A stretch of DNA of 64,000 nt, taken from positions 3,876,645-3,940,644 of the forward strand of contig CP022114.1 of the NCBI GenBank assembly GCA_002211745.1, written 5' to 3'. The notes below the pieces were generated by a model that did no database searches, was not told the origin of the DNA, and saw only the letters and a list, made by a program, of their open reading frames with translations. Shown piece after piece: positions 31,902 to 42,109 of the stretch. The stretch comes from Kluyvera genomosp. 3 (lineage in GTDB: Bacteria > Pseudomonadota > Gammaproteobacteria > Enterobacterales > Enterobacteriaceae). Within the stretch, counting starts at the first letter, position 1; every line of letters starts with the position of its first letter. The translations under genes were made by a program, and so were the position numbers.

Positions 31902-32306
31902 ATGATAATGAAGCGTTTTTTTCCTTGTGCCGTGCTGTTTTTCACCTGCGCCAGCGCCAGTGCGGAATGCTGGGTTGTCACTAACGTGCAGGGAACAGGT
32001 GCATATCAGTATAACCAGTACACTATCAAGAACGATGGTTTTGCGGGAAAAGAGTTTGCGATCAATATCGATAAAAAATCGCCATCCGTAACCGACAGCC
32101 TGATGACCTATACGGTAATAAGCCCCACTGCTATGGTTGGAGAATATGCCACCGAGTTGGGCCTGACTCTCCAGACATGGCAAATTTCAACGGATCGGAC
32201 CAAAGCGTTTATGACCATCAACCGGACCAACACCAACAACATCATGCAGGATGCCGTAGCTGCATTTGTCGGAGATGTGAAGGGAAAGTGTGCCGCCGCA
32301 CAATAA
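31902..32306 (+). CDS. Small secreted protein of unknown function
   Basis: The 134-residue product has a clear signal peptide (MKRFFPCAVLFFTCASASA, cleavage before ECWVV), so it should be exported to the periplasm. The mature part has two cysteines, one at its start and one near the end (GKCAAAQ), which could form a disulfide, and no domain I recognise. A GGAGTGGAG ribosome binding site precedes the ATG at 31902; a second ATG six bases on is possible. It diverges from the urea operon and converges on the YebC-family gene, with a terminator-like hairpin between. Confidence 0.7.
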   Translation: MIMKRFFPCAVLFFTCASASAECWVVTNVQGTGAYQYNQYTIKNDGFAGKEFAINIDKKSPSVTDSLMTYTVISPTAMVGEYATELGLTLQTWQISTDRTKAFMTINRTNTNNIMQDAVAAFVGDVKGKCAAAQ

Positions 32307-32399
32307 TTAAGACTAAGAAAATCTATTAAAATAATGTCTTCTGGGGATATTTATTTTTGTGATTAACACATTCGTCTAAATATTATTAGAACAAGAAGT

Positions 32400-32430
32400 T
32401 AAAAATCTGCCATAACATGACAGATTTTTA
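32400..32430. terminator. Bidirectional terminator between secreted protein gene and yebC-family gene
   Basis: TAAAAATCTG and CAGATTTTTA form a perfect 10-bp stem around an 11-base loop, with T-runs on both strands. It lies between two convergent genes. Confidence 0.8.
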
Positions 32431-32438
32431 ATTTAAAA

Positions 32439-33155
32439 TTAGAGATTTGCAACGTTATGATATACTTTCTGAACATCATCGTCATCTTCAAGGGCATCAA
32501 CCAGTCCTTCAAAGATTTCTAAATCTTCCGGCGAAAGCTCAATTTCTGATTGGGCAATCATTTCTAATTCTGTCGTTGAGAATTCAGTAATCCCAGCGGC
32601 TTTTAACGCTGCAATACCTTTATGAAGGTCTGTAGACTCAGTATAAATAACGATGTTTCCTTCTTCTTCGGTTACATCGCGAACATCAACTTCCGCTTCA
32701 AGCAGAATTTCAAAAATACGGTCAGGGTCTGTTCCTTTAAATACAATCACGCCGGTATTGTCAAACATATAGCTGACAGCACCTGCCGCTCCGATATTCC
32801 CGCCTTTTTTATTGAAAATTGTGCGGACGTTGGCAATCGTGCGGTTAACATTTGACGTCAGCGTCTCAGCGATGATCATCGAACCACTTGGACCAAAGCC
32901 TTCATAACGCCCTTGGACGAAGGTTTCATCACCGCCGCCCTTGGCTTTATCAATTGCTTTATCAATAACGTGTTTCGGAACCTGAGCTTGTTTCGCACGT
33001 TCAATAACGAACTTTAAAGATGAGTTTGATTCTGGATCAGGTTCACCTTGTTTAGCAGCGGCATAGATTTCCACACCGAATTTTGCATATACTTTAGACG
33101 TTGCACCGTCTTTAGCCGTTTTTTTAGCAACAATATTTGCCCACTTACGTCCCAC
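32439..33155 (-). CDS. YebC/PmpR-family protein (YeeN-like)
   Basis: The intact 238-residue frame has the YebC family blocks: [83 protein letters not shown] and [10 protein letters not shown]. It resembles E. coli YeeN more than YebC. Family members are DNA-binding regulators or act on stalled ribosomes; the role of this copy is unknown. The start is a GTG at 33155 preceded by AGGAGACC. AT-rich flanks suggest it arrived by transfer. Confidence 0.87.
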   Translation of the reverse strand: MGRKWANIVAKKTAKDGATSKVYAKFGVEIYAAAKQGEPDPESNSSLKFVIERAKQAQVPKHVIDKAIDKAKGGGDETFVQGRYEGFGPSGSMIIAETLTSNVNRTIANVRTIFNKKGGNIGAAGAVSYMFDNTGVIVFKGTDPDRIFEILLEAEVDVRDVTEEEGNIVIYTESTDLHKGIAALKAAGITEFSTTELEMIAQSEIELSPEDLEIFEGLVDALEDDDDVQKVYHNVANL

Positions 33156-33433
33156 TGGAATGGTCTCCTGGAAGATTTATTTACATTGCTGCCAGAATAA
33201 TAACCTGACAACTTTATCCAGCATATTATATCATGAGATATAAATTCTCGTCCATGAGAATTAAAAACACCCTGACTTACGCAATGTTACTTTAAATTTA
33301 TCAATAGTTAACAAAGTGGAAAACTATTGATGAATACATCTGCGGTTCTTTTATTTTTATTATTAATAAACAGGCCAAATAAATAATACATAAGAAAAAG
33401 AGCAAATTTGATAATCCTGATGAGGAAGGGCTG
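33156..33433. other. AT-rich intergenic region upstream of yebC-family gene
   Basis: Beyond the presumed promoter of the minus-strand gene I see no motif or gene here. Confidence 0.4.
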
Positions 33434-33538
33434 ATGGGAACGAGCACCGCGCTTCTCAGCGTGGAAGCTCACCTCTTCCATGGTAAATCCGTCATTGTGT
33501 TTACGGTTGCCCTACTGGCGTTTATAAACCTGGGGTGA
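33434..33538 (+). CDS. Possible small membrane protein, 34 aa
   Basis: The frame MGTSTALLSVEAHLFHGKS is followed by one hydrophobic segment (VIVFTVALLAFINLG) and a stop at 33536-33538. AGGAAGG lies at a good distance before the ATG. Neighbouring genes point toward it from the right (DUF1062, minus strand). I recognise no family. Size and single membrane segment make it a candidate small protein, but it could be chance. Confidence 0.3.
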   Translation: MGTSTALLSVEAHLFHGKSVIVFTVALLAFINLG

Positions 33539-33550
33539 GCTTCTTATTTT

Positions 33551-34159
33551 TTAACGACGTGTCAGAACGATCCTACGATGGGCATATAACGTTTCTACTG
33601 ATAGCTGAAACTGATATTCCCCGGCGATGAGTTTGCGTGATTTTAGCATCTTCATCGTCACGCCACTTATCTGCCTCGCATCAACCCTTCGCTGAATTTC
33701 AGCCGCGCTCAGCATGAGCTGCTGTCGTAAAATAGACAGCAGGCTAACCTGAAAAGAACGGGAAATTCTGACGCTGACCCGAACCCAACGGTGAGGGAAG
33801 ATGCTGACAGACCATCGTTCCTGCACACAAAAATCAGGCCGCCCCGATAGCTCAGCGTTGTTTCGCTTCAGCGTCGCGATGTCATAGGCAAAGTGCTGTA
33901 CCGTGGCGGCATCGTTGGTCATCAGCCGGTGATGAAGCTGACGATCAATTTTGCTGACGTGCAGACGAGAAAACAGGGAGATATTCCAGGTGTAATCGCA
34001 GTGAGTACATTTATAAATACTCCAGATATCCAGCAACTTCTTTTGCGAATTTACCCGAATCGTCCCCGAAGGTATAAATTCACGTTTTACACAGCATGAA
34101 GGGCAGCGTTTCGCAATGCGCTGGTACCCCACGGGGGCGACGCTCCATGTAACTTTCAT
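33551..34159 (-). CDS. DUF1062 domain protein
   Basis: The protein is intact, 202 residues. It carries paired cysteine motifs for metal binding near the N-terminus (KRCPSCCVKREF and YKCTHCDYTWN), then a basic C-terminal half. This matches proteins annotated as DUF1062, found in many bacteria, with no known function. RVNSQKKLLDIWSIYKC is the most conserved stretch. It starts at the ATG at 34159; the start region is followed upstream by a 295-bp AT-rich gap without visible features. Confidence 0.8.
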   Translation of the reverse strand: MKVTWSVAPVGYQRIAKRCPSCCVKREFIPSGTIRVNSQKKLLDIWSIYKCTHCDYTWNISLFSRLHVSKIDRQLHHRLMTNDAATVQHFAYDIATLKRNNAELSGRPDFCVQERWSVSIFPHRWVRVSVRISRSFQVSLLSILRQQLMLSAAEIQRRVDARQISGVTMKMLKSRKLIAGEYQFQLSVETLYAHRRIVLTRR

Positions 34160-34454
34160 AACGTACCTTTTTTAACCCATACAAAACCGGGCCCGTATTG
34201 AACGGACCATAAATGTTTATGTATGAAAAATATTTATGAGATATTTTTCAGTGGGTTAGAAAAAGATTTCCAACGTTACAATCCTGTGTATCGCCCAAAA
34301 TATGGGCAGAGACTAGCAAAATGACATTCACCAAGTAAATGAGTTGAGTCAACATTTATAATGCTACCGACAGGATCTCTTGATCTGAGCCGCTAAATAC
34401 CGCGCACTAACTCTGTATATTTAATAGACAATCACACGACAGAAGGAGCGCTTT

Positions 34455-34705
34455 ATGACACAGCACGAACAGTTTTGTCAGGCCTGCGGAATGCCGATGT
34501 CCGCCCTGATGCACAAGGGAGCAGCGATAAATATTGTGTTTACTGCAGCGACGACGACGGTAACCTCAAACCTTGGGAAGAGGCCGTTTCCGGTCTGGCG
34601 AGCTTTCTTGATTCCTGGCAAAAGGTCGGCGAAGAGGAGGCACGCAAGCGGGCAAAACGCTACCTGACGGCAATGCCCGCCTGGGCGCACAAAGCGGACG
34701 AGTGA
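34455..34705 (+). CDS. Zinc-ribbon domain protein
   Basis: The start MTQHEQFCQACGMPMSA and, after one base is added to the CCC run near 34504, DKYCVYCSDDDG give two CxxC pairs typical of the putative zinc-ribbon family PF12674. The rest (NLKPWEEAVSGLASFLDS, ending AMPAWAHKADE) matches the small helical tail of these proteins. Function is unknown. The ATG at 34455 follows AGAAGGAGCG. It is monocistronic, and a hairpin lies downstream. Confidence 0.8.
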
Positions 34706-34772
34706 ATCTCAATTCAGTGGTTCACCCCAGATTAAAGTGGATTCCGTGAGCTCGTATCGGGCACAACACTCA

Positions 34773-34794
34773 ACCAGCCAGGTCACTGGCTGGT
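34773..34794. terminator. Hairpin downstream of the zinc-ribbon gene
   Basis: ACCAGCCAG, loop GTCA, CTGGCTGGT gives a perfect 9-bp stem. No T-run follows directly, so termination is likely but not certain. Confidence 0.55.
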
Positions 34795-34885
34795 CATAAA
34801 CCGACGATCACGCCATCAAAAGACGCGTTACACTTGCAGCATTCATCACCGGCAGGTCGTCAACAAGAGGGAGTGAGGAGAGTTT

Positions 34886-35276
34886 ATGTTTTCTTACATG
34901 ATGCTAGGGACTAACGATCTACCGCGAGCCATCAGGTTCTACGACCCGCTGATGGAACTGCTTGGGCACCCAAAGGCAGGTCGTAACGAAGAAGGCGCCT
35001 CCTGGGGGACATTCAATAGCAACACCACCACCGGACTTTGTGTTGGAAGGCCCTTTGACAGACAGCGTGCCGGAGTGGGAAATGGTACGATGGTGGCGCT
35101 GAATGCACGCTCGTTGGAACAGATACAGCAACTGCACGCGCTGGCGCTCAGTCTTGGGGCACGGATGAAGGCGCGCCGGGCACAGGCCGCAATACGGGCA
35201 AGGATTTTATAGCGCTTATGTTCGCGATCCGGATGGGAATAAGCTCGCGTTTGTGTATTACGATCCTGCGCGCTGA
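34886..35276 (+). CDS. VOC-family (glyoxalase-like) protein
   Basis: This single-domain protein of about 130 residues begins MFSYMMLGTNDLPRAIRFYD, the usual first strand and helix of the vicinal oxygen chelate fold. After two single-base breaks near 35160 and 35185, it ends with YVRDPDGNKLAFVYYDPAR. Family members bind a metal and act on varied small substrates or serve in resistance; nothing here fixes the substrate. GGGAGTGAGGAG precedes the ATG at 34886. Confidence 0.82.
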
Positions 35277-35454
35277 CACGTTCATTTCACGGCTATATGA
35301 ATTCAGTACGACGCGACTTTAGCCCGGTGTTTCGATAGGGGCGCTCTCACAGGCTCCTGTCGGGATCACACTTTTCATACCAGGATATTCACTTATAAAA
35401 AACAGGTGTTATCATTCACCCCGTAAATACCTATCAACTCAACCCGAGGCTTTG
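35277..35454. other. Promoter and leader region of topAI
   Basis: This 178-bp stretch together with 35455-35593 forms a long leader before topAI. Apart from the small ORF and hairpin listed separately, no distinct site stands out. Confidence 0.4.
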
Positions 35455-35481
35455 ATGCTGGAGAATGTAATCATCCGATAA
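35455..35481 (+). CDS. Possible leader peptide upstream of topAI (ToiL-like)
   Basis: An 8-codon frame (MLENVIIR, stop at 35479-35481) begins at an ATG preceded by CCGAGG. Its stop overlaps the left arm of a hairpin (35477-35517). In E. coli a short upstream ORF (toiL) in the long topAI leader senses ribosome-stalling antibiotics and controls translation and Rho-dependent termination. The position here agrees with such a leader. I cannot compare the peptide sequence from memory, so the link rests on position. Confidence 0.5.
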   Translation: MLENVIIR

Positions 35482-35517
35482 TCAGTTTCCCGACCTTTTC
35501 AGGCCGGACTGATTATC
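35477..35517. promoter_or_regulatory. Leader hairpin upstream of topAI
   Basis: GATAATCAGT (35477-35486) pairs perfectly with ACTGATTATC (35508-35517), and the enclosed sequence CCGACC/GGCCGG adds inner pairing. A ribosome stalled on the 8-codon ORF would cover the left arm, so the structure could act as a switch. Confidence 0.6.
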
Positions 35518-35575
35518 AATGCGCCGAAATCGAATGCGGACACCGCTGTGTGTTTGCACGTTTTGCACATGATGA

Positions 35576-35851
<276 letters not shown>

Positions 35852-35862
35852 GGAGAGTTTCA

Positions 35863-36413
35863 ATGACAGCACACCACTTCACTTTTGATATCACAGATGA
35901 AAATGATGCCAGTGATATCCGGGAAGTCGAAACCCGCGCATTTGGCTTCAGCAAAGAAGCCGATTTAGTGGTCTCTTTACTTCAGGATGAAAGCGCACGC
36001 CCTGCGTTATCGCTGCTTGCCCGACATGAAGGCAAAGCCATCGGGCATATTTTATTTACCCGGGCAACCTTCAAAGGAGAAATGGATTCACCGCTGATGC
36101 ACATCCTCGCTCCCTGGCGGTCATACCGGAATACCAGGGGATGGGCGTGGGAGGACGATTGATACGCACTGGCATCGAGCACCTGAGGTTGATGGGCTGC
36201 CAGACGGTTTTTGTTCTCGGCCACGCCACCTATTACCCCCGACATGGGTTCGAACCCTGTGCCGGAGACAAAGGCTATCCGGCACCTTATCCCATCCCGG
36301 AGGAGCACAAAGCCTGCTGGATGATGCAATCACTCACCGCTCAGCCCATGAACCTGACCGGCCACATCCAGTGCGCGCAGGCCCTGATGAAACCGGAGCA
36401 CTGGCGTGAATAG
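35863..36413 (+). CDS. yjhQ: GNAT acetyltransferase YjhQ (partner of TopAI)
   Basis: The protein matches E. coli YjhQ: FTFDITDENDASDIREVETR, ALSLLARHEGKAIGHILFTR, then EYQGMGVGGRLIRTGIEHLR carrying the acetyl-CoA loop, and YYPRHGFEPCAGDKGYPAPY. It has been proposed as antitoxin to TopAI. One frame break near 36117 (CCC run) restores the APLAVIPEYQG stretch. AGGAG precedes the ATG at 35863, 11 bp from the topAI stop. Confidence 0.92.
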
Positions 36414-36464
36414 CAATTTTTTTGAAGTCTCCTTTAGGCTTTACCCAATAACAGGAATTAATTA

Positions 36465-37208
36465 ATGGATATCCCACGCATTTTTACCATTAGTGAAAGT
36501 GAACACCGCATTCATAACCCGTTCACACCAGCAAAATACGCCACGCTGGGCCATGTACTGCGCATGAAGCCGGGACCAGAATTCTCGATTTGGGCAGCGG
36601 CTCGGGCGAGATGCTCTGCACCTGGGCTCGCGATCACGGCATTACCGGTACGGGCATCGACATGAGTCCGCTCTTCACCTCGCAGGCAAAGCAGCGGGGA
36701 GAAGAGCTCGGTGTCAGCGATCGCGTGCACTTTATTCATAATGATGCGGCAGGTTACGTCGCCGACGAAAAATATGACGTGGCGGCCTGCATCGGTGCAA
36801 CCTGGATTGCCGGGGTTTTGCCGGAACGATCGCGCTGCTGGCAAAAAGCCTTAAGCCCGGCGGAATCATCCTTATCGGTGAACCCTACTGGCGCCAGGTG
36901 CCCGCCAGCGAAGAGGTTGCCCAGGCCTGCGGCGTCTCGTCCGTGGCTGACTTTCTCACCCTCCCGCGCTTGTCGGCGCTTTCGGCGAACAAGACTATGA
37001 CGTGGTGGAAATGGTGCTGGCAGACCAGGAAGGCTGGGACCGATACGAAGCCGCAAAATGGATGACCATGCGTCGCTGGCTGGAAGAAAACCCTGATGAT
37101 GACTTTGCCTCTGAAGTCAGGAAAGAACTGACGATAGCGCCCAAACGCCACGTCACGTTCACGCGGGAATACTTTGGCTGGGGTGTATTCGCGTTAATGG
37201 CGCGATAG
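36465..37208 (+). CDS. yjhP: SAM-dependent methyltransferase YjhP
   Basis: The class I methyltransferase matches E. coli YjhP: MDIPRIFTISESEHRIHNPF, the SAM-binding ILDLGSGSGEMLCTWARDHG (after repair), FIHNDAAGYVADEKYDVAAC, and VEMVLADQEGWDRYEAAKWM near the end. Frame breaks near 36575, 36815 and 36965 each need one base. The substrate is unknown. The 3' end and downstream hairpin are duplicated 8.3 kb away at 45523-45636. Confidence 0.9.
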
Positions 37209-37254
37209 CTTGACGCAGGCGGCACAGCCAGGAAACTGTGCCGCCGTTCAGTCA
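37139..37254 (+). repeat. Direct repeat, copy 1: yjhP 3' end plus downstream hairpin
   Basis: This covers the last codons of yjhP (from CCCAAACGCC) and the stem-loop GGCGGCACAG-CCAGGAAA-CTGTGCCGCC (37218-37245). It matches 45523-45636 at roughly 88 percent by eye, apart from a 5-base gap. The stem-loop probably ends topAI-yjhQ-yjhP transcription. Confidence 0.8.
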
Positions 37255-37433
37255 GAAAGTGCGTGGAGCGACAACGGGCGTGCTTACATCGGTGTCCGCA
37301 TTATTGCTGAATCCCCTTATCAAATTCCAAATACCTGCAATACAAATGCAAATATCATATTTGCGCCCTGTTCATCGCCTCTGTAATTTGTGTTTGATAT
37401 AAACGCAATATTTTCAGGGTGCTATTGTTTCAT

Positions 37434-38520
37434 ATGATAAGACTTGAAAACATAAACAAAACGTACCCTGGTAGTACGCATGCAGCGATCGGAAAATTAA
37501 ATATCGTTATCAATGAAGGTGAATTTTGCACATTCGTTGGCCCTAGCGGCTGTGGGAAAACCACTATATTACGTATGATTAATCAACTGGATATCCCGGA
37601 TGCCGGTTCGGTATATGTTCAGGGTATTAAAATAGCCGATGCCGATATTATTCAGGTACGGCGAAAAATCGGTTTTGTGATGCAAAGTGCAGCCTTATTC
37701 CCGCACCGGACCGTTTCCCAGAATATCGCCACCGTTCCGCGTCTGCTTGGCTGGAAAAAAAAGCATATTCAGGCACGTATTGATGAACTGGTTGAGCTCA
37801 TGTCCCTCGACCCAAGCCTGCTTACGCGCTACCCCACCAGCTTTCAGGCGGGCAGCAAGGGCGGGTGGCGATTGCCCGCGCGCTGGCGGCCGATCCCCCG
37901 ATTCTGTTAATGGATGAACCCTTTGCGGCCATCGACCCGGTGGTGCGGGAAAAGCTCCAGGACGAGCTGTTGCAACTCCAGCAGCGCCTGCACAAAACTA
38001 TCGTGCTCGTCACCCATGACATCAATGAAGCCATTCGCCTGGGCGATAAAATGGCCATCTTTCAGGAAGGCGGAGTCCTGGCTCAGTTTGATACGCCCGA
38101 TAGTATCCTCGCCCAGCCGGCCAGCGAGTTCGTGGCGCGATTCATCGGGCCTGAGCCCAACTTAAAACGCCTTGCCAGACTTCAGGTTGGGCAGCTTCCG
38201 CGTCACGATGTTCCCCTGGTGGACGAGGAATTAACCCCCATTTCCAGCCAGCATCCGCTGGTTGCCAGCCCGCTGCGGCTGGTGCTCGATAAACAGCTGC
38301 GCCCGCTGTACTGGCTTGACCCTGAGCGGCGCACCACCCTGCCCGTATCACTGACCCTGAAGGCGCTTCACTCCCTGCGTTTCGCCTACAGCGCACTGCT
38401 GGATGCGCCGGGGGAGTGCTGGTGCACGTCAACGGAGACGGTCAGTATCAGGGCAGCATTTCCCACGGGCTGCTGCAGCGCGTACTGGACGGGCATGTGG
38501 ATGTTCGCCGCTATGATTGA
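37434..38520 (+). CDS. Osmoprotectant/quaternary-amine-type ABC transporter ATPase (OpuCA/YehX-like)
   Basis: The ATPase has Walker A (FVGPSGCGKTTILRMINQL), a signature region after repair (TSFSGGQQGRVAIARALAAD), Walker B (ILLMDEPFAAIDPVVREKLQ) and a C-terminal extension of the betaine-transporter type. ATG at 37434; a GTG at 37419 is in frame but the AGGG suits the ATG better. Frame breaks near 37855 and 38410. It heads ATPase-permease-permease-binding protein, each overlapping or close, followed by a flavin monooxygenase gene. The stop overlaps the first permease start by 8 bp. Confidence 0.85.
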
Positions 38521-39140
38521 CTGGCAATGGATTGCGGACAATCAAGGGCCGATTGCCGCCCTGTTCTGGCAGCACACGCAGCTGGTGGCGGTATCGCTCT
38601 TTTTCGGTACGGCACTCACCGGGGTATTGATTGGCCTGACCCTGCGCTGGCCCGCATCGGCGCCGGTACTGCTCGGTCTGTGCGGGGTGCTGTTTACCAT
38701 CCCCTCGCTGGCGCTGTTTATTCTGTTGATCCCGTTTACCGGACTGTCGCTCACCACGTCAGTGATTGGCTTAACGCTCTATTCACTGCTGATCCTGCTA
38801 CGCAACGTGGTCGCCGGGATAGAAAAGCTGCCGTCCGACGTGCTCGAATCCGCCCGCGCGCTAGGCTACACGCGCTGGTACCGGTTTGTTGACGTTGAAC
38901 TGCACCTGATTCTCCGTCTTTATTTGCCGGGCTGCGTATTGCCTCAGTCACACTCGTGGGCTGGTCACGGTTACGGCGCTGATTGGTCAGGGCGGTCTTG
39001 GCCAACTGCTGCTGTCGGGCTTTAACCAGGATTTCCTGACGCCGATTGTGGTGAGCGTGGTGCTAAGCCTGGTGCTGTCGTTTATTTTTGACTCTCTGAT
39101 AGCGCGTCTGGGCTATTGGGTTACGCCGTGGGCACGCTAA
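38513..39140 (+). CDS. ABC transporter permease (OpuCB-like), first
   Basis: A short permease of about 210 residues with the BPD signature ESARALGYTRWYRFVDVELH in the EAA loop and GVLFTIPSLALFILLIPFTG. It matches the permeases of glycine betaine/carnitine/choline-type importers. Frame breaks occur near 38930 and 38965. The end TPWAR and TAA at 39138-39140 share one base with the next start (TAATG). Confidence 0.85.
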
Positions 39141-39816
39141 TGGACATCTTAACCGCAACCTGGCACTGGTTAATTCAGCCGGACCACTGGCTTAGCGATA
39201 CGGGGATCCTGCTGCGTTTGCGTGAGCATCTCTGGTATGTGCTGGTGAGCATGATCATCGCCTCGGCCATTGCGTTACCTCTGGGGTGGCGCTGGGCTAC
39301 TGGCGCAAAGGAGCTTTCCTGGTCATCAATCTGTTCAACATTGGCCGGGCGATCCCGTCTCTTGGCCTGATTTTATTGTGCATTATTCTTTTTGGTTTCA
39401 ATGATGTGCCAGTGTTTCTTGCGCTGGTCGCGTTGTCTGTCCCGCCGATCCTGACCAACACCTGGGTGGGAATTTACCATGCCGACCGCACCCTTTGCGA
39501 CGCCGCCACCGCGCTTGGCATGACGCCCGTGCAAAGCCTGTGGCAGTTGCGCATCCCGCTGGCGATGCCGTTGATCTTTGCCGGAATTCGCACCGCGCTG
39601 TTGCAGCTTATCGCCACGGCGGTGGTCGCCGCCTATGCCGGGCTGGGTGGGCTGGGCCGCTTTCTGATTGATGGTCTTGGGCAGCGCGATATACCGCAGG
39701 TTATTGCCGGCTCCCTTGTGGTGACACTGCTGGCACTGGCCTGCGAGGGGATATTTTCACTTATCAACAACGTGTTATTTCAGTCAAAGCTCGCATCTGC
39801 AATAACGGAATCATGA
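39140..39816 (+). CDS. ABC transporter permease (OpuCD-like), second
   Basis: A second permease of the same family (FNIGRAIPSLGLILLCIILF, DAATALGMTPVQSLWQLRIP, AAYAGLGGLGRFLIDGLGQR). Paired permeases of this kind usually form a heterodimer. One frame break near 39290 (GGG run). The gene ends 28 bp before the binding protein gene. Confidence 0.85.
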
Positions 39817-39844
39817 TAAAAACCACCTGCAAAAAAGAGGCTCT

Positions 39845-40735
39845 ATGAAGCAATCATTATGGCAAGCGTTTAACCGCCGTGGATTTAAATTATCCCTTCT
39901 GGCGGCAGGATTATTCAGCTTAAGTTTTACCTCCCTGGCGGAAACCGTCACCATTGGCGGGGCGAACTTTACCGAAAGCTCCATTCTTGCCAATATTTAC
40001 GCCAGCGCATTAAAGAAAAATAATATTGATGTGAAAACGCGGCTTAATCTGGGTAACCGAGAAATTATTATTCCGGCCCTGAAAAGCGGTGAAATAGATA
40101 TTGTCCCGGAATATCTCGGCGCACTGTTGAATTACTATGACACCAAAACCCTGGCGACCACCCAGAGTGACGTCAGCGCCGGGCTGGCAAAAGTGCTGCC
40201 GGCAGAATTTACGCTGCTCACCCCTTCTTCCGCAAGCTCCGTCACGGCCTGGGCCGTCCGCGCCGAAACGGCCAAAAAATACGGCTTAACCAAACTCTCC
40301 GATCTGACGCCTGTTGCACACGAGCTGGTGATCGGCGGCCCGCCGGAGTTTCCGGTTCGCGCCCTCGGTTTGCCGGGTCTGAAGCGCGTCTACGGCCTGG
40401 AGTTTAAAGAGGTGAAATCCCTCGACATGGGCGGGCCGCTGTCCCGTCTGGCGCTGAACTCCGGCAAAATTGACGTGGCAACGGTGGTATCCACCCAAGG
40501 CTCGCTCGCCAAAGAGGACTGGGTGGTGCTGGAAGATGATAAACACGAACAGCCAAGCCAAAACGTTGTCCCGCTGGTTCGCAAAGCGGCGCTGACGCCA
40601 AAAATCGACGACATCCTCAATAAGGTGTCTCACAAGCTGGATAACACCGCCCTGGTCGAGCTAAACAAGCAGGTCGACCTCCAGCACAAGGATCCTGCTG
40701 CCGTGGCAGAACAATGGGTCAATACCAACCTTTAA
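39845..40735 (+). CDS. Periplasmic binding protein of the quaternary-amine-type ABC transporter (OpuAC/YehZ-like)
   Basis: The intact 296-residue frame has a signal peptide (LSLLAAGLFSLSFTSLA, cleavage near AETVT) and the OpuAC start TIGGANFTESSILANIYASA, then IIPALKSGEIDIVPEYLGAL, as in choline/betaine/carnitine-binding proteins. The ligand-binding aromatic cage of these proteins cannot be judged by eye. An osmoprotectant role is possible, but the downstream monooxygenase suggests use of the ligand as nutrient. Confidence 0.87.
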   Translation: MKQSLWQAFNRRGFKLSLLAAGLFSLSFTSLAETVTIGGANFTESSILANIYASALKKNNIDVKTRLNLGNREIIIPALKSGEIDIVPEYLGALLNYYDTKTLATTQSDVSAGLAKVLPAEFTLLTPSSASSVTAWAVRAETAKKYGLTKLSDLTPVAHELVIGGPPEFPVRALGLPGLKRVYGLEFKEVKSLDMGGPLSRLALNSGKIDVATVVSTQGSLAKEDWVVLEDDKHEQPSQNVVPLVRKAALTPKIDDILNKVSHKLDNTALVELNKQVDLQHKDPAAVAEQWVNTNL

Positions 40736-40790
40736 CGCATTTAATTATCCAATGGCCAGGGATCGGCCACAACCTGACACGGGCCCCACA

Positions 40791-42105
40791 ATGTCGCACA
40801 ACACCATGATCCTGAACCTGTTCTTTTTCAATCCACAGGGTGATTACCGGTTCTCATGGCGTCATCCGGACGCCCCGAGCACGAGATTTTCACCCTCAAC
40901 TACTACACCGCCCTTGCCCGCAAGGCCGAAGCCGCCACGCTTGATGCCCTGTTTATTGCCGACCATACCGGGATCTGGGACAGCGGCCTTGCCCATTACG
41001 CCAATGCCCGCCTTGAACCGCTGACGCTACTCTCGGCGCTGGCCGCCGTGACGGACAATATTGGCCTGATGGCAACCGCTTCAACGTCTTACACCGAACC
41101 CTATAACCTGGCGCGCTACTTCGCCTCGCTCGATTTCCTGAGTAACGGGCGCGCAAGCTGGAATATCGTGACCTCCTGGCTGGAAGAGGAAGCCGCCAAC
41201 TTCGGTCTGGATCAGATCCCGCAGCACGGTAATCGTTACCAGCGCGCCGGGGAGTTTATCGATGTGGTCACCCATCTGTGGGACTCATGGGAAGATGGCG
41301 CGCTCCTGTTTGATAAACCGCGCGGTCTGTTTGCCGATGCCGACAAAGTGCATCATCTTAATCATCACGGCGATTTCTTTAAGGTGCGTGGCCCGCTTAA
41401 TGTGCCACGTCCGCCGCAGGGACATCCTGTTCTCGTGCAGGCAGGCTCTTCCGAAGCCGGTAAGCAACTCGCCGCCAGCAAGGCGGATATGCACTTTGTG
41501 TTTATCAAGTCCATCGAGCAGGGAAAAGCCTACCGCGAAGAGATGAATCAGCGCCTGAAAGCGCTCGGACGTTCGCCGGAAGCCTTTAAAATCATCGCCG
41601 GAGTGCTGCCGGTGGTGGTGAATTCCGAAGCCGAAAAAGCCGAGCGCCAGCAACTTAACGCGCAGCTGATGAGCGATCGGATGGCTATCGATCTGCTGTC
41701 GGCGTATCTGAAGCTGGATCTGAGCCCTTATCCCTACGATAAACCGCTGCCGCCGCTGCCAGACGAAGCTAACTTCGACGGTATTCGCACCGTACTGCAA
41801 CTCATCCGGGACTACGACCCCGCCCTGACCATTCTGGAGCTGGGTCGTCTGTTGCTGCAAAGCTCCGACAGCTGGCTGGTTATTGGCAGTGCGCAGGAAG
41901 TTGCCGACACGCTGGCGGAAATCTATCTTTCCGGGGCAGCAGACGGCTTTAACCTGATGTTCCCGCTGCTGCCGGGGATTTTGATCGCTTCGCGGAACAG
42001 GTTGTCCCTATTCTCAAAGCCAAAGGGGTGATGAAAGCCGAATATGCGCCGGGCACCCTGCGGGAAAAGCTGGGCCTTCCGCTGGCCAGAAACCACTTTG
42101 CCTGA
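40791..42105 (+). CDS. FMN-dependent monooxygenase, LLM class (NtaA/SnaA/DszA type)
   Basis: About 438 residues of a bacterial-luciferase-like flavin monooxygenase: ILNLFFFNPQGDYRFSWRHP, ATLDALFIADHTGIWDSGLA, DFLSNGRASWNIVTSWLEEE, HGDFFKVRGPLNVPRPPQGH and PVLVQAGSSEAGKQLAASKA. The group uses reduced FMN from a partner reductase to oxidise amines, sulfur compounds or polyaminocarboxylates. Start ATG at 40791 is uncertain: no strong ribosome site, and ATGs at 40752 and 40806 are in frame. Frame breaks near 40875 (CCCC) and 41985 (GGGG). It follows the ABC genes on the same strand. Confidence 0.85.
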
Positions 42106-42109
42106 AGAT

